From contig JAURMN010000174.1 of the NCBI GenBank assembly GCA_030830725.1, positions 1 through 18,574 of the forward strand: a stretch of 18,574 nucleotides of DNA, written 5' to 3'. This DNA is from Balneolales bacterium (lineage in GTDB: Bacteria; Bacteroidota; Rhodothermia; Balneolales; Balneolaceae). The notes below the pieces were generated by a model. The model searched no databases, was not told the DNA's origin, and saw only the letters and a program-made list of their open reading frames with translations. This document shows positions 15,663 through 18,574 of the stretch, one piece after another; position 1 is the first letter of the stretch, and every line of letters begins with the position of its first letter. Position numbers and translations under genes: made by a program.

Positions 15663-17225
15663 ATGGCAACGAAAATAATCTGGGCCGACGACGAAATTGA
15701 TCAGCTCAAAGGTCATATTCTCTTTCTGGAGGAGAAGGGTTTTGAGATTCATCCGGTGACAAATGGTCAGGATGCCCTTGAGCTTTTACGTAGCCAGGAA
15801 GTGGATCTGATATTTTTGGATGAGCAAATGCCGGGGATGGATGGTCTGCAAACGCTCGAGCGAATGAAGGAATCGAATCCATTGCTGCCGGTGGTGATGA
15901 TTACCAAAAGCGAGGAAGAATCGATCATGGAAGATGCCATTGGTCGACATATCGCAGACTACCTGATCAAACCTGTAAATCCGAATCAGATTCTTCTCAC
16001 AATCAAGAGGGTGTTGGATCGCCAGAGAATCCAAAGCGAGACCGCCTCCCAACGCTATTTAAGAAGTTTTACCCAACTCTCCACCCAATTTGATATGACG
16101 AGGGATTGGACAGAGTGGGTGGATATTTATCGGCAGTTGGTGCGCTGGGAAATGGACCTCGAAAACGGAGAAGAAACGCTCAAAGAAATTCTGGAAAACC
16201 AGAGACAAGAGGCAAATAAAGCCTTTTCAAAAATGGTAACCAGTGAATATAAAACATGGATTCAGCAGTCTGATCGGAGCGACAGACCTTTATTTAGTCA
16301 TGAAATTTTTACTTCCTATGTTCTTCCCGAACTCCGTGACAATCGTCCAACGATTGTGATTCTGATTGACTGTATGCGTTATGATCAGTGGCTCAAATTC
16401 GAGCAGCATTTGACCCGCTATTTCCAAATCGACACCCAATTTTACAGTTCCATTCTTCCGACGGCTACACCGTATTCCCGAAATGCCATTTTTGCCGGGC
16501 TTACCCCACTTCAAATCCAGAAAACGTACCCGACTCTTTGGGAAATGGGAACCGATGAAAATTCGCTAAATAAGTATGAAGAAGAGTTGTTGAAGGCACA
16601 ATTAAAGCGCCATCGCATCGATCTTCCTTTTCGTTATCGCAAAGTCCTGCATGCCGATGAAGGGAAAAAGCTACTTGGTCAGTTATCCGATTATCTGCAG
16701 GTTCCGCTGAGTACTTTTATTTTCAATTTTGTCGATACGTTGGTTCACTCCAGATCCGATTCAGAGGTTCTCCGAGAGCTGTCCCCGGACGCCAGAGCAT
16801 TTCGATCGTTGGCAGATTCATGGTTTCAACATTCCACACTCTACCAGATTCTTCGTGAACTTTCAGAAACCAATGCCCGTATCGTAGTGACAACCGATCA
16901 CGGATCTGTTCGAGCAATGCGAGATACCAAAGTATTTGCTGATCGTCATGCGGCGGTTTCCCTTCGCTACAAACACGGCCGAAGTCTTGATGCAGAAGAT
17001 AAATCGGCGACTTTTGTAATGAATCGGCCACAGGAGTATGAATTACCAATATCTCCCCAGACCAATTCCTATCTGATTGCGAAGGAGGATTTTTACTTTG
17101 TCTACCCGACACAGTATCACAAGTTTCAAAATAAATATCGCGATACGTTTCAGCACGGAGGAATTTCGATGGAGGAAATGATACTGCCGGTAGCCATACT
17201 CACCCCGAAAAAGGCAAAGTCGTGA
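15663..17225 (+). CDS. porX: PorX-type response regulator with PglZ domain
   Basis: A 520-aa cytoplasmic two-domain regulator. The receiver domain (about residues 3-120) has the acidic pair D9-D10, phosphoacceptor D53 in LIFLDEQMPG, T81 and K103. After a helical linker, an alkaline-phosphatase-superfamily PglZ domain (about 205-515) shows the metal-site residues: D236 in ILIDCMRYDQW, threonines in ILPTATPYSRN (T267, T269), D358 and H362 in FVDTLVHS, D412 and H413 in VTTDHGS, and H498 in FQHGG. Length and order match PorX, which with the PorY kinase and SigP controls T9SS genes in Porphyromonas and has oligonucleotide phosphodiesterase activity. All these residues are kept, so it is probably active. 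There is no SD at the ATG. It overlaps tsaE by 4 nt (GTGA). Homologues occur in relatives without T9SS, so other roles are possible. Confidence 0.93.
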   Translation: MATKIIWADDEIDQLKGHILFLEEKGFEIHPVTNGQDALELLRSQEVDLIFLDEQMPGMDGLQTLERMKESNPLLPVVMITKSEEESIMEDAIGRHIADYLIKPVNPNQILLTIKRVLDRQRIQSETASQRYLRSFTQLSTQFDMTRDWTEWVDIYRQLVRWEMDLENGEETLKEILENQRQEANKAFSKMVTSEYKTWIQQSDRSDRPLFSHEIFTSYVLPELRDNRPTIVILIDCMRYDQWLKFEQHLTRYFQIDTQFYSSILPTATPYSRNAIFAGLTPLQIQKTYPTLWEMGTDENSLNKYEEELLKAQLKRHRIDLPFRYRKVLHADEGKKLLGQLSDYLQVPLSTFIFNFVDTLVHSRSDSEVLRELSPDARAFRSLADSWFQHSTLYQILRELSETNARIVVTTDHGSVRAMRDTKVFADRHAAVSLRYKHGRSLDAEDKSATFVMNRPQEYELPISPQTNSYLIAKEDFYFVYPTQYHKFQNKYRDTFQHGGISMEEMILPVAILTPKKAKS

Positions 17226-17671
17226 GCAGATTCAGCCATCACATGCAGACTTATCCAGTCGATTCTGAAGTCGCAACACATGCATTGGCGCAAAAACTAT
17301 CTTTAAAGATTCAAAAAGGAGATGTGATTACCCTCCAGGGTACTCTTGGTGCCGGTAAAACAACCTTTGTACGAGCACTCGTTGAGGCCTTGGGAGGCGA
17401 TCCGATCCAAGTGAGCTCGCCGACGTTTTCGATTATTCATCATTATGATGCTCTGGTTTCAATAGCCCACGTGGATGCCTATCGATTGGGATCGGAAGCT
17501 GAAGCAATCCAGGCCGGTATTGAAGATCTGTTCGACGGCGATCACATTGTGCTGATTGAATGGCCAGAGAACATTCTGAACCTGATTCCTGATCCAGTTA
17601 TTCAGATCCAAATTCAATGGCTGGGAGAAATGGAACGTGAATTTTACATCTCAGGTTTAGAAGATTTCTAG
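17222..17671 (+). CDS. tsaE: tRNA threonylcarbamoyladenosine biosynthesis ATPase TsaE
   Basis: A 149-aa P-loop ATPase that works with TsaB, TsaD and TsaC to make t6A at position 37 of ANN-decoding tRNAs. The Walker A motif is GTLGAGKTT (40-48), followed by QVSSPTFSIIHHY, the family motif HVDAYRL (83-89) and IEWPE (112-116). The length is usual. The GTG at 17222 overlaps the porX stop (GTGA), giving translational coupling; an ATG at 17243 (codon 8) is an alternative start that still leaves the domain intact. Regulation would follow that of porX. Confidence 0.95.
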   Translation: MSRFSHHMQTYPVDSEVATHALAQKLSLKIQKGDVITLQGTLGAGKTTFVRALVEALGGDPIQVSSPTFSIIHHYDALVSIAHVDAYRLGSEAEAIQAGIEDLFDGDHIVLIEWPENILNLIPDPVIQIQIQWLGEMEREFYISGLEDF

Positions 17672-17697
17672 CGCCAATCTCCCTATTTTTACGTGTG

Positions 17698-17991
17698 ATG
17701 CAAACTCGAAATCCCAAAAACAGGCGACTCTCTTACAGGTTGGATCTTCTCCCTGTGATTCTTCCTTACCACCGGCGTGCTGAAAATCGGGTACAACCGG
17801 GAGATTTGGTCTATTATGGGCCATGTCCAGAGTATTATGGAATTGGCGAAGTGGTAGGCGGTGAGGATAACTACTGTATTGTGGATTTCAGAGGGACGGG
17901 TTTATTGGGAATTCAAAAAGATGTGCTTCAGAAAAAGTATCTCATCCCTATTCATAAGCTCAATTTGAGCCACTTACTGAAGTCGACGTGA
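17698..17991 (+). CDS. Small conserved-looking protein of unknown function
   Basis: A 97-aa protein that I do not recognise. The ATG at 17698 follows a GTG immediately upstream, and either may start translation. The N-terminal third is basic (NPKNRRLSYRL). The middle reads VQPGDLVYYGPCPEYYGIGE, then VVGGEDNYCIVDFRGTG, with the turn-rich pattern of a small SH3-like beta barrel such as those in DUF3553 or CarD-type domains, followed by a short helix-forming tail. No signal peptide or membrane segment is present. It lies 26 nt after tsaE on the same strand and 48 nt before the DHH phosphoesterase gene, so it may be the last gene of the porX-tsaE transcript. The coding potential looks real from amino-acid composition and context; the function is unknown. 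Confidence 0.72.
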   Translation: MQTRNPKNRRLSYRLDLLPVILPYHRRAENRVQPGDLVYYGPCPEYYGIGEVVGGEDNYCIVDFRGTGLLGIQKDVLQKKYLIPIHKLNLSHLLKST

Positions 17992-18039
17992 TTCGACATG
18001 TTCTAAAAAACAAAATGATTCTGAACCAAATATAAGCCG

Positions 18040-18574
18040 TTGAACTTTTCAAATCTCCCTTCGCTCCTCCAATCGTGTCGCCAAGTTGCCGTTGTATCTC
18101 ATTATAAACCAGATGGGGATTGTATCGGCGCGCAGATTGCCCTTTGCGGATGGTTGAAAGCCCATGGAATGGAGTGTACGGCCTTCAATGAGGATCCCAT
18201 ACCCGGAAATCTGACGTGGCTTTGTGAGGAAATGCCCATTCAGACACTTACACCTGAATCCCTCACAGGGTTTGATGCCACCTTCTTTGTAGATGGAAAT
18301 CACTTGAATCGATTTTCCAAAAACAAGGAAATCTTTGAAGGATTGACCGGGCTAAAAATTATGATTGATCACCATCCCGAACCCGCAACGCATGAGTTTG
18401 ATGCTCATTACTCAGAAGTTAGCGCCTCGTCTACCTGTCAACTCATCTGGGAGTTATACGAACAAACGGATGAAACCGCTCTTACCCCTGTTTCTGCAAA
18501 AGCACTCTATACCGGACTTGTAACGGATACGGGGTCTTTTCAGTTTGACAGTGTGACTCCCAAAACCCTCGATA
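18040..18574 (+). CDS. DHH-family phosphoesterase (NrnA-like), 3' end cut by window edge
   Basis: The frame is open from a stop at 18022-18024 to the window end. No ATG lies before the first motif; a TTG at 18040 gives MNFSNLPSLLQSCRQ and places the first motif at the usual distance from the start, so it is the likely initiation codon. The 178 visible residues carry the DHH-domain metal ligands: VVSHYKPDGDCIGAQ (H21, D25, D27), FFVDGN (D85), MIDHHPEP (D110, H111, H112) and TGLVTDTGSFQF (D163). NrnA-type members degrade short RNA oligonucleotides and 3'-phosphoadenosine 5'-phosphate. The C-terminal DHHA1 domain is outside the window, so NrnA cannot be told from close relatives with certainty. 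Confidence 0.88.
   Translation, partial: MNFSNLPSLLQSCRQVAVVSHYKPDGDCIGAQIALCGWLKAHGMECTAFNEDPIPGNLTWLCEEMPIQTLTPESLTGFDATFFVDGNHLNRFSKNKEIFEGLTGLKIMIDHHPEPATHEFDAHYSEVSASSTCQLIWELYEQTDETALTPVSAKALYTGLVTDTGSFQFDSVTPKTLD

Noticed and set aside
1..18574. tRNA, rRNA, CRISPR, insertion sequence or phage elements
   Set aside because: No cloverleaf-like sequences, spaced repeats, transposase motifs or terminal inverted repeats were seen by eye; nearly all bases lie in ordinary genes.

Overview
The window looks like chromosomal DNA from a marine-type relative of the Bacteroidota, most likely the Balneolota/Rhodothermota group. This is inferred from three things seen in the sequence. One secreted protein has a type IX secretion (T9SS) type A C-terminal signal with the QNYPNPFNP motif. 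A PorX-type response regulator fused to a PglZ domain is present. Few genes have Shine-Dalgarno sites and several lipoproteins carry a lipobox. The organism cannot be fixed without a search. No RNA genes, CRISPR arrays, insertion sequences or phage genes were seen, and no stretch of more than about 160 bases lacks a gene.

Layout. Bases 1-5304 hold a truncated LVIVD-repeat lipoprotein (minus), a delta-1-pyrroline-5-carboxylate dehydrogenase (pruA, minus), a propeller-like lipoprotein (plus) and an ALDH3-type aldehyde dehydrogenase (minus). Bases 5463-10287 are a plus-strand run: an M28 aminopeptidase-like lipoprotein, a DsbA-like thiol-disulfide lipoprotein, a gamma-carbonic-anhydrase-family protein, a SAM methyltransferase and hemW. 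The hemW gene is broken by one in-frame TGA at a conserved glycine position. Facing it on the minus strand (10289-11998) is a putative secreted metalloprotease carrying the T9SS signal. Next come trhO (tRNA U34 hydroxylation) and a RluA-family pseudouridine synthase, spaced like an operon, then an alpha/beta hydrolase on the minus strand whose 3' end overlaps the pseudouridine synthase. Bases 15064-17991 carry a membrane-anchored helix-hairpin-helix protein, porX, tsaE and an unrecognised small protein. The window ends inside a DHH-family phosphoesterase of the NrnA type.

How they fit. Most genes are housekeeping or metabolic: proline/glutamate and aldehyde oxidation, tRNA and rRNA modification, envelope proteolysis and disulfide chemistry. 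The linking theme is the envelope and T9SS: a PorX-like regulator lies about 3.7 kb from a protein bearing a T9SS signal. Convergent genes are packed extremely tightly, with stop codons overlapping by 4 nt, separated by 1 nt, or overlapping by 73 nt. I found no convincing new multi-gene system. The items most worth checking are the hemW nonsense codon, the T9SS-tagged metalloprotease near porX, and the small protein after tsaE. Both terminal genes are cut by the window edges.
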